From Pontibacter korlensis (GTDB lineage Bacteria > Bacteroidota > Bacteroidia > Cytophagales > Hymenobacteraceae): DNA of 64,000 nucleotides. The stretch is from assembly GCF_000973725.1 (NCBI RefSeq), contig NZ_CP009621.1, positions 124,001-188,000 on the forward strand, written 5' to 3'. Under the pieces are notes generated by a model. The model was not told the DNA's origin. It saw only the letters and a program-made list of their open reading frames with translations, and did not search any database. A program made the translations under genes and the position numbers. Of the stretch, positions 17,320-25,303 are shown piece after piece; the stretch's first letter is position 1; each line of letters opens with the position of its first letter.

Positions 17320-18280
17320 GGTGCACGTGAGTAAGAATATCGCGCAGGTAGTGGCCTATGTGGCCGACAAACCGCAGGCGCGCGTATTGGCAGCAGACGG
17401 GGTCAGGACCGACTGTGTGCAGCACATGATCCGGGATTTTGCCCTGATTGGCAAGCTCAACCCAGACCTGAAAATCAAGGCAGGTCACATATCCCTTAGT
17501 TGGAACCGGCAGGACCGGGAAAAGCTGTCCCCGGAGGTGATGGTGGCCCGTGCAAGGGAATATATGGAAAAGATGGGCATCCGTGACACCCAATACCTGG
17601 TCGTCGCGCACCGGGACACGCCCCACCCGCACCTGCATATTGTCTACAACAGGGTCAGCTATAAGGGCCAGCGCATTGAGGATCACTTTCAGCTATCACG
17701 CAGCAGGCAGGTACTGCGCGACATGAGGGACCGCTACGGCTATCACATGCCCACCGGCAAGCAGGCGGTGAACCGCAAGCGTCTGAACAGCTTTGAAACA
17801 GAACGTTTTGCCTTGTATGATGCCATAGAGCCTGCGCTAAGAGAGGCGAAGAGCTGGGAGGAGCTCCGGAAAAGACTGCAGCGCCGGGGCATTACCCTGC
17901 GCTTTAAGCAGGAGGGCGACACAGGAAAGGTACTGGGCGTGAGTTTTAAGCAAGGCACCTACAGCTTCAAGGGATCCAGGATCGACCCGGCCCTGAGCTA
18001 TGGCAAGATCTCCCAGCGCCTGGAGCACAACCTGCAGGCCAGGCTGCAAAGGATAGAAAAGGGCGTGGCCGGCCGGCAACGTTTCTACCGGTATGGGCCC
18101 TCTATTTTCAGCAAGACCGCCCCGGTAAAAAACCTGCCCCTTGAAAAGTTGTTTCTTGACAGGCAGGCCCTGCAGAATACATACCCCAGACCCTTTGCTG
18201 CACTTGGCCCCGAGGTGATCGGGCCAAAAAGCAAACAGGAAAACAGACAGGCTTATAGCAAGAGCATATGGAAATGGTAG
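17309..18280 (+). CDS. Relaxase/mobilisation nuclease (MobP-type, PF03432-like)
   Basis: 323 residues. The N-terminal nuclease domain shows the histidine motif H101-R-D-T-P-H106-P-H108-L-H110 ('HRDTPHPHLHIVYNRV') that binds the metal, preceded by 'KAGHISLSW' (H60) and Tyr/Ser candidates in the first 40 residues ('VVAYVADKPQARVLAADG'). It nicks oriT and stays bound to the 5' end. The C-terminal part is basic and helical. Flanked in one operon by the MobC-like gene (11-bp overlap) and a coiled-coil membrane protein (13-bp overlap). Length is at the short end for the family, without an added helicase or primase domain. Confidence 0.92.
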   Translation: MLGKVHVSKNIAQVVAYVADKPQARVLAADGVRTDCVQHMIRDFALIGKLNPDLKIKAGHISLSWNRQDREKLSPEVMVARAREYMEKMGIRDTQYLVVAHRDTPHPHLHIVYNRVSYKGQRIEDHFQLSRSRQVLRDMRDRYGYHMPTGKQAVNRKRLNSFETERFALYDAIEPALREAKSWEELRKRLQRRGITLRFKQEGDTGKVLGVSFKQGTYSFKGSRIDPALSYGKISQRLEHNLQARLQRIEKGVAGRQRFYRYGPSIFSKTAPVKNLPLEKLFLDRQALQNTYPRPFAALGPEVIGPKSKQENRQAYSKSIWKW

Positions 18281-18861
18281 AGCTATCTGACAGGCTTCAC
18301 ACTGCCGAGGCCCTGCTTATCAAACAGGGCCGGCAGCTAAAGGAACTGGAGGCTGCCCAGGCAAAGGACAAGCCGGTAGACTATGCGCCTTACTTTGAGG
18401 AGATCAGGCAGCTACTCCAGCAGCAGCCGGTTTCTGAATCCTCGGCTGACTTGCCGGCGCAGCTGGAAGCGCTCAGTAAAAGCATGCTGGCTCTACCCAA
18501 GGCCTTGCCCGTAGAGCACCACCATCATATAGAAGACAGCGCCCGGTACTTTGCGCTGGGGGCAGTAGGGCTGCTTCTCATCACGGCGCTGGCTGCCGGC
18601 TGCTGCTTTAGCCTTTACAGGCAAAACACGGAGCTGGCAGCGCATGACCTGAAGTATCGCCTGATCCGGCTCTATCACCCCCATCTGACCCAATGGGCAG
18701 ACAGCGTGTATGAGCGCAGTCCCGAGAAGATGCCTGAGCTGGTGGAAAGGCTTGAAAGCAGGCAGCTGCTTATCAGGCAAGCAGCTGAACTTGCCAGGCA
18801 AAAGCAGGAGGAGGCCAGGGAAGCTGCCCAACAGCTCAAAAGGCTACAAAATGCCCGGTGA
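18268..18861 (+). CDS. Membrane coiled-coil protein of the mobilisation operon
   Basis: 197 residues: an N-terminal coiled coil ('LHTAEALLIKQGRQLKELEAAQA'), a Gln-rich linker, the odd 'VEHHHHIEDSARYF' patch (four consecutive His), one membrane helix ('ALGAVGLLLITALAAGCCFSLY', ~92-113) and a C-terminal coiled coil ('LESRQLLIRQAAELARQKQEEAREAAQQLKRL'). Such proteins accompany relaxases in Bacteroidetes ICEs with no defined role. It overlaps the relaxase by 13 bp and runs 18 bp into the convergent gene at 18844. Confidence 0.75.
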   Translation: MEMVELSDRLHTAEALLIKQGRQLKELEAAQAKDKPVDYAPYFEEIRQLLQQQPVSESSADLPAQLEALSKSMLALPKALPVEHHHHIEDSARYFALGAVGLLLITALAAGCCFSLYRQNTELAAHDLKYRLIRLYHPHLTQWADSVYERSPEKMPELVERLESRQLLIRQAAELARQKQEEAREAAQQLKRLQNAR

Positions 18862-19293
18862 GGACTTTGGCTCCTGTGCCAGAGCCCTAAGTCGCTCTTT
18901 TGTGGTGGCCAGCTTTCCAGCCATGTAGGCCACGGGGATGTAGGCGCCGGCCAGGTCGACCATGTTGTACCAGACCGGGGAAGGGAGCATGATGCAACTG
19001 GCAATTCCTCCGGCAAGGAAAAAAGGCCGATACTGATGGCAAATCTCATTTTGTGACGACAGGCGATCCATGCTCCTGCAAAAGTTCCGCCAGCGTGCGC
19101 CAGAAACAGAAAAACAAAATGCCTGGGACCCAGCAAATGCATGGGGGGCCTTCAAGCCTTCGGTAGTGGTGACGTCTGCGCCTTCCGGCAAGAAAATAAG
19201 CAGGCCGCTGATCTGGATGATACCCATGTTTAGGATACTGCCGATGATGATTCCGGCTAATACTGCCAGTAGGTTCCTGATCAGTGGGCTCAT
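18844..19293 (-). pseudogene. Multi-pass membrane protein with two compensating frameshifts
   Basis: An uninterrupted 149-codon frame begins 'SPLIRNLLAVLAGIIIGSILNMGIIQISGLLIFLPEGADVTTTEGLKA' and ends 'FFLAGGIASCIMLPSPVWYNMVDLAGAYIPVAYMAGKLAT', both clearly parts of one four-helix membrane family. The ~40 residues between are not protein-like. Reading one frame over there instead gives MHLLGPRHFVFLFLAHAGGT followed by FAGAWIACRHKMRFAISIGL, the missing helix. The shifts map to a run of six C (about 19142-19147, minus strand) and a run of six T (about 19019-19024). Either two real indels or two homopolymer sequencing errors explain it; if errors, this is an intact gene. Function unknown. Confidence 0.7.
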
Positions 19294-19862
19294 GTTTATA
19301 CTTGCCTGACTAGCTGCTAGTGCCTCACAGCATAAAAAGAAAACACGGATGCAAAGGCAACAGGCTTAATTTAAGCGTTTTCCTTCACTTTTGAAAGCTA
19401 ACCTGCCTTTCCCCTGTGCGTTGAGTGATCTCCCTGTTTTTCCAGTTTTAAAGTAAAGGTGAGCGATTCACCTTCCACGCTTGAAAGCAGGGCCCTGCCC
19501 TACTCGAGCAAAACGCCGTTCAGGCCAACATCATCAATTTCCTTATTCTCAATTTGTCAGCAGCCACTGCCGGGAGGCTTTGCCATATCCTGCAGGTTAA
19601 AGGGGCGATGCTGCCTCCCTCAGTGGCGGGTTGACAAGCAGGAAGCATCCTGCCAAGAGGCCTTGTCACAACCACAGCTCTGTAGAGACCAGGTAGCTGC
19701 AAGGTGCTCTGCTCTTAGCCATGCGCGCATGGCTGCACTTCATTCCTCCTACCAGAAAAAATTTCCAGGCCAGCAAAAAGTTATAATATTGCCGTATAGC
19801 TTATGTGAAAAGTGTTGGAAAAACCTGTTCACTTTGCCGGCTAGCCAAGCTGTCCACTCTTG
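19294..19862. other. Non-coding stretch with an 18-bp perfect palindrome
   Basis: No plausible gene is seen in these 569 bases. The notable element is the palindrome AGCCATGCGCGCATGGCT at 19717-19734, about 130 bp upstream of the J-domain-like gene, a candidate operator. The rest probably carries the promoters of the divergent flanking genes. Confidence 0.5.
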
Positions 19863-20990
19863 ATGGAGTATGAACCTGTAAATTATTTGTTTGCCATGAA
19901 ACAAAAAGCAAAGCCTAAGATGCCTCAGGCTGCCCCGGCCGCTCTTCCGCAAATAAGTGTTAGCGCTAAGGGCAGAAACAAGCTCCTCAAGCTGCAGCTC
20001 AAGTTCAACCAAAAGGTAAAGAAGATCTCTGAGTTAAAAGAGGAGCTCTTGAAAAGAAAGGAAAGCATTAGCCATATCCAAAAACGCGTGCACGATGAGC
20101 TGCAGCCCCTGATCGAGCAGCTGCTAGAACAGCGCGTGGCCCTGGCCCACCTGCTTGACAGGGCCTATGTCCTGCCTTTTTTCAGAAAGAGAGAGAAAGA
20201 AAAGCTTGCCCTCTTTATCGAAGAGACCACCTTTGAACTAATCGACCGCTACGGCCGCCATGAGTTGAAGGAGCTGCACGATAAATACGCTGAGCTCTCT
20301 TTTGAGGATAGTCAGGCACTGGTCGAGGAAGAGGCCAATGAGATAGCCGAGCAACTGTTCTGGGATGTTTTCGGCATAGAGGTAGACCTGGACGATCCTG
20401 AATTTGATAGCATAGAAGACGAGCTCGACCAAAAGGCCCGGCAAAGGGAGCAGGAAAAGCAGGCCCGCCAGAAAACCCGCAAAACAAAGGCGCAGCTGGC
20501 AAAGGAGGAAAAAGCCAAGGCCGAGCTGAGCAACATCAGCAAGACAAGCCGCCGCGTGTATACCAACCTTGCAAAGCTCCTGCACCCGGACGCAGAGCAG
20601 GACCAGCAAACACGTGTCTGGAAAGAAGAGGCCATGAAGCGCGTGACGCAGGCCTATCACCAGGACGATTTCTTTGAGCTGCTCCGACTGCAAATGGAAT
20701 TCATGCAGCACGAGGGCCAGCAGCTGGATAGCCTGCCGGAAGAGCAACTCACTTATTACACGAAACTTTTGGACGAGCAGCTTGGCAATCTGGAGAATGC
20801 CCTGGATTTGTTTTCCTTTTCAGCGGAGGGAGAGTTGTACTTCCGGTATGGCGGCACTTCCAAGCAAATGGATCAGAAATTCAGCAAGGAAAAGAAAGAG
20901 ATCCTCTTAGATATTGAGTTCATGAAAGAGGAGCTGAAGATCCTGCAGGACCCGCAGCAGGTAAGGCTGATGCTAAAGCAGCTTCCTTAA
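19863..20990 (+). CDS. J-domain-like protein with long charged coiled coil
   Basis: About 375 residues from ATG 19863; ATG 19896 (KQKAKPKMPQ) is an alternative start. Residues ~40-95 form a coiled coil ('KFNQKVKKISELKEELLKRKESISHIQKRVHDEL'). A helical acidic region comes next, then an extremely charged linker ('DELDQKARQREQEKQARQKTRKTKAQLAKEEKAKAEL'). A J-like segment holds HPD at 241-243 in 'SRRVYTNLAKLLHPDAEQD' followed by 'WKEEAMKRVTQAYHQDDFFELLRLQ', the helix II-HPD-helix III layout of DnaJ. J domains stimulate Hsp70; helix I is unclear, so the link to DnaK is inference. It is monocistronic cargo between the mob operon and the tnpB element. Confidence 0.7.
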   Translation: MEYEPVNYLFAMKQKAKPKMPQAAPAALPQISVSAKGRNKLLKLQLKFNQKVKKISELKEELLKRKESISHIQKRVHDELQPLIEQLLEQRVALAHLLDRAYVLPFFRKREKEKLALFIEETTFELIDRYGRHELKELHDKYAELSFEDSQALVEEEANEIAEQLFWDVFGIEVDLDDPEFDSIEDELDQKARQREQEKQARQKTRKTKAQLAKEEKAKAELSNISKTSRRVYTNLAKLLHPDAEQDQQTRVWKEEAMKRVTQAYHQDDFFELLRLQMEFMQHEGQQLDSLPEEQLTYYTKLLDEQLGNLENALDLFSFSAEGELYFRYGGTSKQMDQKFSKEKKEILLDIEFMKEELKILQDPQQVRLMLKQLP

Positions 20991-21056
20991 CATTGGTCCT
21001 GGCTGCCTTTGTAAGGCAGGCTGTGATGCATGCACGTGTTGCCTGCATGGCCAGAT

Positions 21057-21130
21057 GTTGACACTCCCACGCCTAAAGGCAGTAGGATTCTTGGGCTACC
21101 GAACCATTGTCCTTGTATATCTCCCAAGCT
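21057..21130 (-). ncRNA. Predicted 3' end of omegaRNA (tnpB right-end RNA)
   Basis: In TnpB elements the guide RNA overlaps the end of tnpB and the right element end. Here the minus strand shows GAATCCTACTGCC-TTTA-GGCGTGGGAG, a bulged ~8-bp stem with loop UUUA containing the tnpB UAG stop, then GUGUCAAC at the element end. The ~16-20 nt guide would start at 21056 and run leftward into flanking DNA (ATCTGGCCATGCAGGC...). The 5' boundary is a guess. Confidence 0.5.
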
Positions 21131-22213
21131 GAAACGGTCTGCCCGACCGCCTTGTTTCTTATATTTCTAGCTGCGTTCACATCCCTGTCCAGGACGTGTC
21201 CGTTAACACAGGTCCAATACCTGTCTGATAGCTGCAGGTCGGTGTTGCGCCAACCACAAACCCAGCAGTCCTGGGAGGTATGGTGGGGGGCTACCTTCAT
21301 AAGCTCCCGACCATACCACTCAGGACTTGTATTCCAGCATCTGCACGAACTGATACCACCCAGCATCGCTGATGCTTTTGGCAAGTTTATGGTTCTTGAG
21401 CATATGCTGTATTTGAAGCTGTTCAACAACAATCGCTTGGCTCTCGCGAATGAGTTGCGTGCTGAGTTTATGGTGGAAGTCCCTGCGTGTATTCCTGACT
21501 TTCAGGTGCAGCCTGGCCAGCTTTGCGGCAGCCTTTCGCCTGTTACTACTACCTTTCTTCTTCCTGCTGACCGAACGCTGCGCTTTCCTTAGCTGGTACT
21601 GGTAGCGATACAGGTGCCTGGGGTTGTCCACCACCTGACCGTCTGAGGTCACGACGAAGGATTTTATACCAACATCCAAGCCTACCACGTTGCTTGTTTT
21701 TGGAAGCGGTGCTATCTCCACCTCACAGCACAGGGCCACATGCCACCCATCGGCTTCCCTGACCACGCTGGCTGTCTTGATAACCCCCTGCACATCCTGT
21801 GACTTGCGGTACTTGACCTTGCCGATTTTCGGTAGCTGGACTGTACAGGTATTCTGGTGCAGCTTCACCCCCTGCTTGTAGGTGAACGAGCGATACTGGC
21901 CTCGCCTGGCGAACCTGGGGAAGCCTTTGCCTTGCTTGAAGAAACCATCGTAGGACCTGAAGAGCCTGTCGGTCACCTCCTGTAAAGTTTGTGAGTGTAC
22001 GCACCCGATCCATTCCACGTCCCTGGCAATGGCAGAGAGCTCTTGCTGCATCTGGTTCTTCGATACGGAGATTTGACAGTTGGTCCAGAGTTGCCTCTTG
22101 TAGTCCAGACACAGGTTGTAGACATACCGGCACGAGCCAAGCCACTGAGCAAAAGCCTGAGCCTGCGCCCTGGTGGGTTTGAGTCGGAAGCGGTATGTCT
22201 TGATCTGGTTCAC
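21073..22213 (-). pseudogene. tnpB: TnpB (RNA-guided nuclease family), one frameshift
   Basis: I start it at GTG 22211-22213 (VNQIKTYRFRLKPT), the usual TnpB beginning; the open frame continues 42 codons upstream into the left end. RuvC-I Asp is in 'VVGLDVGIKSFVV' (about residue 180) and RuvC-II Glu in 'AIVVEQLQI' (about 264). The first frame ends at a TGA after 'MLEYKS' (about 21316). One base over, it resumes as 'EWYGRELMKVAPHHTSQDCWVCGW', then 'DRYWTCVNGHVLDRDVNAARNI' with RuvC-III Asp. The junction reads TCC-TGA-G, where skipping one T gives Ser-Glu. The zinc motif is CxxC...CxxxH rather than two CxxC. Without frame restoration the protein lacks the zinc finger and the last catalytic Asp. 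TnpB is an omegaRNA-guided DNA endonuclease that supports element retention. Confidence 0.85.
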
Positions 22214-22539
22214 GGCTTCTTTTGGCGCCTTGCCCGGTGCAGGGCATGTTTGCTGCAGCAAAGGTAACAGCCGGCAAGTGCAGGCGGTAGAACATAGGGT
22301 AAGATCGAACCCAACAAAAGTGAAGGGATGCTGCACCACATCGAGTGGTTCAAAAAGAAAACCAAATTCATCCCTTGGCTAAAGCCCCAAGTGTTAGGGC
22401 TTTCTTTGGCATTTTCTCGTAATTGGAGAAATTACTGCAGATTTGTAGCGCACATTGCACTGTAAAAGCCAGCCCCACTCCGGGTACAGCTTCAAATTGA
22501 TAGTTAAGGTTTAGAACCTGAAGAAAGGTAGCCGAGAGT

Positions 22540-22953
22540 TTATTTTTCGGGCACTTGTCCCTTTAGGATCCTTTCCAGCAGTTCATTCTTTTCCCGCTCC
22601 GCTTTCAGCAGCGCGTCATAGAGCTCCACTATCTTTTCGATGGGGTTGAATGTATACTGGTTATAGTTTCCTGATGCAATGTTTCCAGAGGAATTATCAT
22701 GCAATGTCTGAATGTTAAACATTGCCCCCTCTTCCGAGAAGTTCTCAATCGCTTCGGGTGTAACGCCAAGGGCTTTGGCGATCTTCTCCAGCGTGGCTTT
22801 ATCCATGTCTTCCTCCTGTTCTATGCGGGAAATATTCTGCTGGGTGGTTCCCAGCTCCGTGGCCAGAGATGCCTGCTTTACTCCCAAAGCAGTTCTCATT
22901 CTTCTTACGTGGTCTCCTAGGTGAATGGGTCTTTTTCTGACTGCTGTTTCCAT
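22540..22953 (-). CDS. XRE-family helix-turn-helix regulator
   Basis: 137 residues from ATG 22951-22953 (METAVRKRP); the open frame begins 5 codons earlier only with a TTG. The HTH domain (~14-70) reads 'LGDHVRRMRTALGVKQASLATELGTTQQNISRIEQEEDMDKATLEKIAKALGVTPEAIENF'. A Ser/Asn-rich linker and a C-terminal leucine-rich helix ('IEKIVELYDALLKAEREKNELLERILKG') are likely for dimerisation. Cro/C1-type proteins of this length are common in Bacteroidota chromosomes and ICEs and usually repress their own promoter. It lies alone, leftward, next to the tnpB element. Targets unknown. Confidence 0.9.
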   Translation of the reverse strand: METAVRKRPIHLGDHVRRMRTALGVKQASLATELGTTQQNISRIEQEEDMDKATLEKIAKALGVTPEAIENFSEEGAMFNIQTLHDNSSGNIASGNYNQYTFNPIEKIVELYDALLKAEREKNELLERILKGQVPEK

Positions 22954-22998
22954 AGAACTAATATACAAAAATAATCCAATTATATCAACATTAATTCA

Positions 22999-23034
22999 CT
23001 TGTATTCCACAATAATTGAATTGTAAAATACAAG
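22999..23034. promoter_or_regulatory. Inverted repeat upstream of XRE gene, candidate operator
   Basis: CTTGTATT at 22999-23006 and AATACAAG at 23027-23034 form a perfect 8-bp inverted repeat with a 20-bp AT-rich centre. It lies 46 bp upstream of the XRE start, where an autoregulatory operator is expected. Its centre-to-centre spacing of 28 bp would place the two half-sites nearly on one DNA face. Confidence 0.4.
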
Positions 23035-23128
23035 AATTTACCGTGCTTGCTGTCTGTGTGCAAGAAAGAAGTGGCTAAAGATAGGTGCTCTTCTTCATAA
23101 AGCAAAACCTGTTCCTTTGAGAGGATGA

Positions 23129-23656
23129 TCAGGAGTTTAGAAGCTGTTGATACAGCCTGAAGTTCTCCGCATCAAAGCAAATAAAAATAACCTGTTCCAT
23201 ATTTGTTTTATGCTCCCGCAGGTAGGCGCGTGTTGCCTCAACTGCCACCTTTGCGGCCTGATCTTTGGGATAGCCATACACGCCCGTGCTGATGTTGGGA
23301 AAGGCTATGCTTTTTACCCCATTCTCTTCAGCCAGCTTCAGGCTGTTGCGGTAACAGCTAGCCAGCAAGTCCGGCTCCCCTTTTTGCCCGCCATCCCAAA
23401 CAGGTCCAACCGTGTGGATGACATACTTTGCCGGCAACTTACCTCCTGTAGTAATCACAGCCTCACCAGTAGGGCAGCCTCCCTGCCTTGCCCGTATTTG
23501 CCGGCACTCCTCCAGGATAGCAGGTCCTCCGGCACGGTGTATGGCCCCATCCACTCCTCCTCCACCCAACAGGCTGTTGTTGGCAGCATTAACTACAGCA
23601 TCTACCCTTACTTTGGTTATATCTCCTTGTTGTACTTCTATTGTTGTTTTCGCCAT
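23129..23656 (-). CDS. Macro-domain protein (O-acetyl-ADP-ribose deacetylase-like)
   Basis: 175 residues from ATG 23654-23656 ([14 protein letters not shown]); a GTG three codons earlier is less likely. The full macro domain is present: '[44 protein letters not shown]', '[27 protein letters not shown]', '[26 protein letters not shown]'. These are the ADP-ribose contacts of the MacroD/YmdB class (NAAN...[18 protein letters not shown]). The enzyme hydrolyses O-acetyl-ADP-ribose or removes ADP-ribose from proteins. It is transcribed divergently from mrp. No ADP-ribosyltransferase partner (such as DarT) lies nearby, so a toxin-antitoxin role is unlikely. Confidence 0.92.
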   Translation of the reverse strand: MAKTTIEVQQGDITKVRVDAVVNAANNSLLGGGGVDGAIHRAGGPAILEECRQIRARQGGCPTGEAVITTGGKLPAKYVIHTVGPVWDGGQKGEPDLLASCYRNSLKLAEENGVKSIAFPNISTGVYGYPKDQAAKVAVEATRAYLREHKTNMEQVIFICFDAENFRLYQQLLNS

Positions 23657-23769
23657 CTTTTGCACTGTATTTTCCTAGCTATCTTCTTTGTCGCATTTCC
23701 AAAACTATTCCCTTTGTATACTTGTTGCACAGTATACGCTTTGCCTTTTCAGGAGGAATATTTTGTTCG

Positions 23770-23777
23770 TATCTTTG
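23770..23777 (+). promoter_or_regulatory. Possible -7 promoter element of mrp
   Basis: TATCTTTG matches the Bacteroidetes -7 consensus TAnnTTTG and lies 24 bp before the mrp ATG. The only TTTG upstream (23740-23743) is 26 bp away, longer than the usual 19-21, so the promoter call is tentative. Confidence 0.35.
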
Positions 23778-23801
23778 CAGGGCAATCGCACTTATTTGAT
23801 T

Positions 23802-24905
23802 ATGGCTATCACAAAAGAAGATATATTAAAAGCCCTCAGCTATGTAGAGGAGCCGGATCTTGGAAAAGACCTGGTGACACTCAACATGATAGAGGATGTG
23901 CAGGTAGATGGCAAGAACGTGAGCTTCACGGTTATCTTAACCACACCGGCATGCCCTATGAAAGATTTGATCCGTAATGCCTGCGTAAACGCTGTGCATG
24001 CGATGGTTGACAAAGAGGCAGAGGTTACAGTAAACATGACATCGCGTGTCACCTCCGGCCGTGGCGACACTTCCGAAGTGTTGCATGGTGTAAAAAACAT
24101 CATCGCAGTGGCTTCTGGTAAAGGAGGCGTGGGTAAGTCTACCGTTACAACAAATCTTGCTATTGCACTTGCAGAAAGTGGTGCACGTGTAGGTTTGATT
24201 GATGCCGACATTTCTGGTCCTTCTATCCCGACCATGTTCGGTGTAGAGAACGAGCGCCCACACATGGTGCAGGGAGACCATGGCAAGAACTACATCATGC
24301 CAGTAGAGAAGTATGGCGTAAAAATGATGTCTATTGGCTTCTTAACTCCTGCCGATGGTGCTGTTGTTTGGAGAGGCCCCATGGCGAGCTCTGCCTTGCG
24401 TCAGTTCATCTCGGATGTAGAGTGGGGTGAACTGGACTACCTGCTGCTTGACCTTCCTCCAGGAACGTCTGACATTCACCTGACCATGGTGCAGGCGCTG
24501 CCGGTAACAGGTGCCGTTATTGTAACAACACCACAGAAAGTAGCTTTGGCTGATGCTGTAAGAGGACTGCAGATGTTCAGACAGCCACAGATAAACGTGC
24601 CAGTGTTGGGCGTTGTAGAAAATATGGCGTACTTTACACCTGCCGAGCTTCCAGAGAATAAATATTATATTTTTGGCGAAGGCGGCGGTAAGTCCCTTGC
24701 TGAAAGATACGAGGTAGCCCTGCTTGGTCAGGTGCCTATTGTACAAAGCATTCGCGAGAGCGGCGATGCCGGAACTCCTGTCGTATTGCAGAACGATTCT
24801 CCGGCTAGCGGTGTTTTCAAAGAGTTGGCTCAGTCTGTGGCCCAGCAGGTATCCCTGCGAAACGCCACTATTGCCAAAACAAAACCAGTAGAAATTAAAA
24901 GCTAA
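23802..24905 (+). CDS. mrp: Mrp/ApbC-type iron-sulfur cluster carrier ATPase
   Basis: 367 residues from ATG 23802 (MAITKEDILKALSYVEEPDLGKDLV), the usual start; the 38 preceding open codons overlap the promoter. The N-terminal MIP18/DUF59 domain (1-90) holds 'TTPACPMKDLIRNACVNAV'. The ATPase domain has GKGGVGKS (106-113), 'LIDADISGPSIPTMFG', 'LDYLLLDLPPGTSDIHLTM'. The C-terminal CxxC of many Mrp proteins is replaced by 'ENMAYFTPAELPENKYYIFG', as is usual in Bacteroidota. Function: ATP-dependent Fe-S cluster carrier. It is 6 bp upstream of a NifU-like gene with which it forms an operon. Marks the return to chromosomal backbone. Confidence 0.95.
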   Translation: MAITKEDILKALSYVEEPDLGKDLVTLNMIEDVQVDGKNVSFTVILTTPACPMKDLIRNACVNAVHAMVDKEAEVTVNMTSRVTSGRGDTSEVLHGVKNIIAVASGKGGVGKSTVTTNLAIALAESGARVGLIDADISGPSIPTMFGVENERPHMVQGDHGKNYIMPVEKYGVKMMSIGFLTPADGAVVWRGPMASSALRQFISDVEWGELDYLLLDLPPGTSDIHLTMVQALPVTGAVIVTTPQKVALADAVRGLQMFRQPQINVPVLGVVENMAYFTPAELPENKYYIFGEGGGKSLAERYEVALLGQVPIVQSIRESGDAGTPVVLQNDSPASGVFKELAQSVAQQVSLRNATIAKTKPVEIKS

Positions 24906-24911
24906 ATATAC

Positions 24912-25181
24912 ATGGCAGCCACAAACGTAGATCAGGATTTCATGCTCCGCATCGAATCAGCTCTCGACCAGATTAGACCTTACCTAGAGGCCGATGGCGG
25001 GAATGTAAAGGTGCTAGAGGTAACAGACGAGATGGTGCTGAAACTGGAACTGTTGGGTGCCTGCGGCTCATGCCCTATGTCCACCATGACATTGAAGGCT
25101 GGCGTGGAACAGTCGGTGTTAAAGGCGATTCCAGAAATCAGAGCTGTAGAAGCTGTCAACGTGGCTCCTTCTGCCGTTTAA
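24912..25181 (+). CDS. NifU-like C-terminal domain protein (Fe-S scaffold)
   Basis: 89 residues with the NifU C-terminal fold: 'RIESALDQIRPYLEADGGNVKVLEVTDEMVLKLELLGACGSCPMSTMTLKAGVEQSVLKAIPEIRAVEAV'. The CGSC motif (Cys51, Cys54) binds a transient Fe-S cluster. It is the standalone form (Nfu-like, without the IscU domain). Co-transcription with mrp and the following strong terminator at 25203 indicate a two-gene Fe-S assembly operon. Confidence 0.93.
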   Translation: MAATNVDQDFMLRIESALDQIRPYLEADGGNVKVLEVTDEMVLKLELLGACGSCPMSTMTLKAGVEQSVLKAIPEIRAVEAVNVAPSAV

Positions 25182-25202
25182 AGTTATTTTAACAGCATTC
25201 CT

Positions 25203-25237
25203 AAAGGTGTGGTTACTACTGTAGCCACACCTTTTTT
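25203..25237 (+). terminator. Rho-independent terminator after the mrp operon
   Basis: AAAGGTGTGGTTAC and GTAGCCACACCTTT form a ~14-bp stem with one G-U pair and a short loop, followed by TTTT. It lies 22 bp after the NifU-like stop. Confidence 0.85.
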
Positions 25238-25303
25238 GTTCGTATTCACCTTCTCTGCCAGGCTCTTAAATCGTCAATCAATTTTATCTGAAAGCAAAAA
25301 GAC

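Larger units (their letters stand above)
21057..22415 (-). mobile_element. IS605/IS1341-type tnpB-only element
   Basis: The element contains a tnpB gene without tnpA. At the right end (minus strand) the tnpB stop codon lies inside a hairpin (about 21065-21087) with loop TTTA, followed by GAGTGTCAAC ending at 21057; this is the layout of known IS200/IS605 right ends. At the left end an AAAGCCC/GGGCTTT hairpin lies at about 22380-22405, followed by AGCCAAGGGATGAATTTG. Boundaries are approximate. It is inserted between the J-domain-like gene and the XRE regulator, with its tnpB opposed to the former. Confidence 0.7.

Noticed and set aside
19459..19863. 134-codon plus-strand frame
   Set aside because: Composition is not protein-like (Ser, Pro, Cys-rich, no periodicity) and no family is seen.
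21723..22295. 190-codon minus-strand frame overlapping tnpB
   Set aside because: A shifted frame of tnpB itself; only the tnpB frame shows conserved motifs.
23129..23656. Macro-domain gene as a DarTG-type antitoxin
   Set aside because: No DarT-like ADP-ribosyltransferase frame is adjacent; a standalone deacetylase is simpler.
23714..23738. Paired GTATAC sites upstream of mrp as an operator
   Set aside because: Six-base palindromes repeated once in AT-rich DNA are too weak to support a call.
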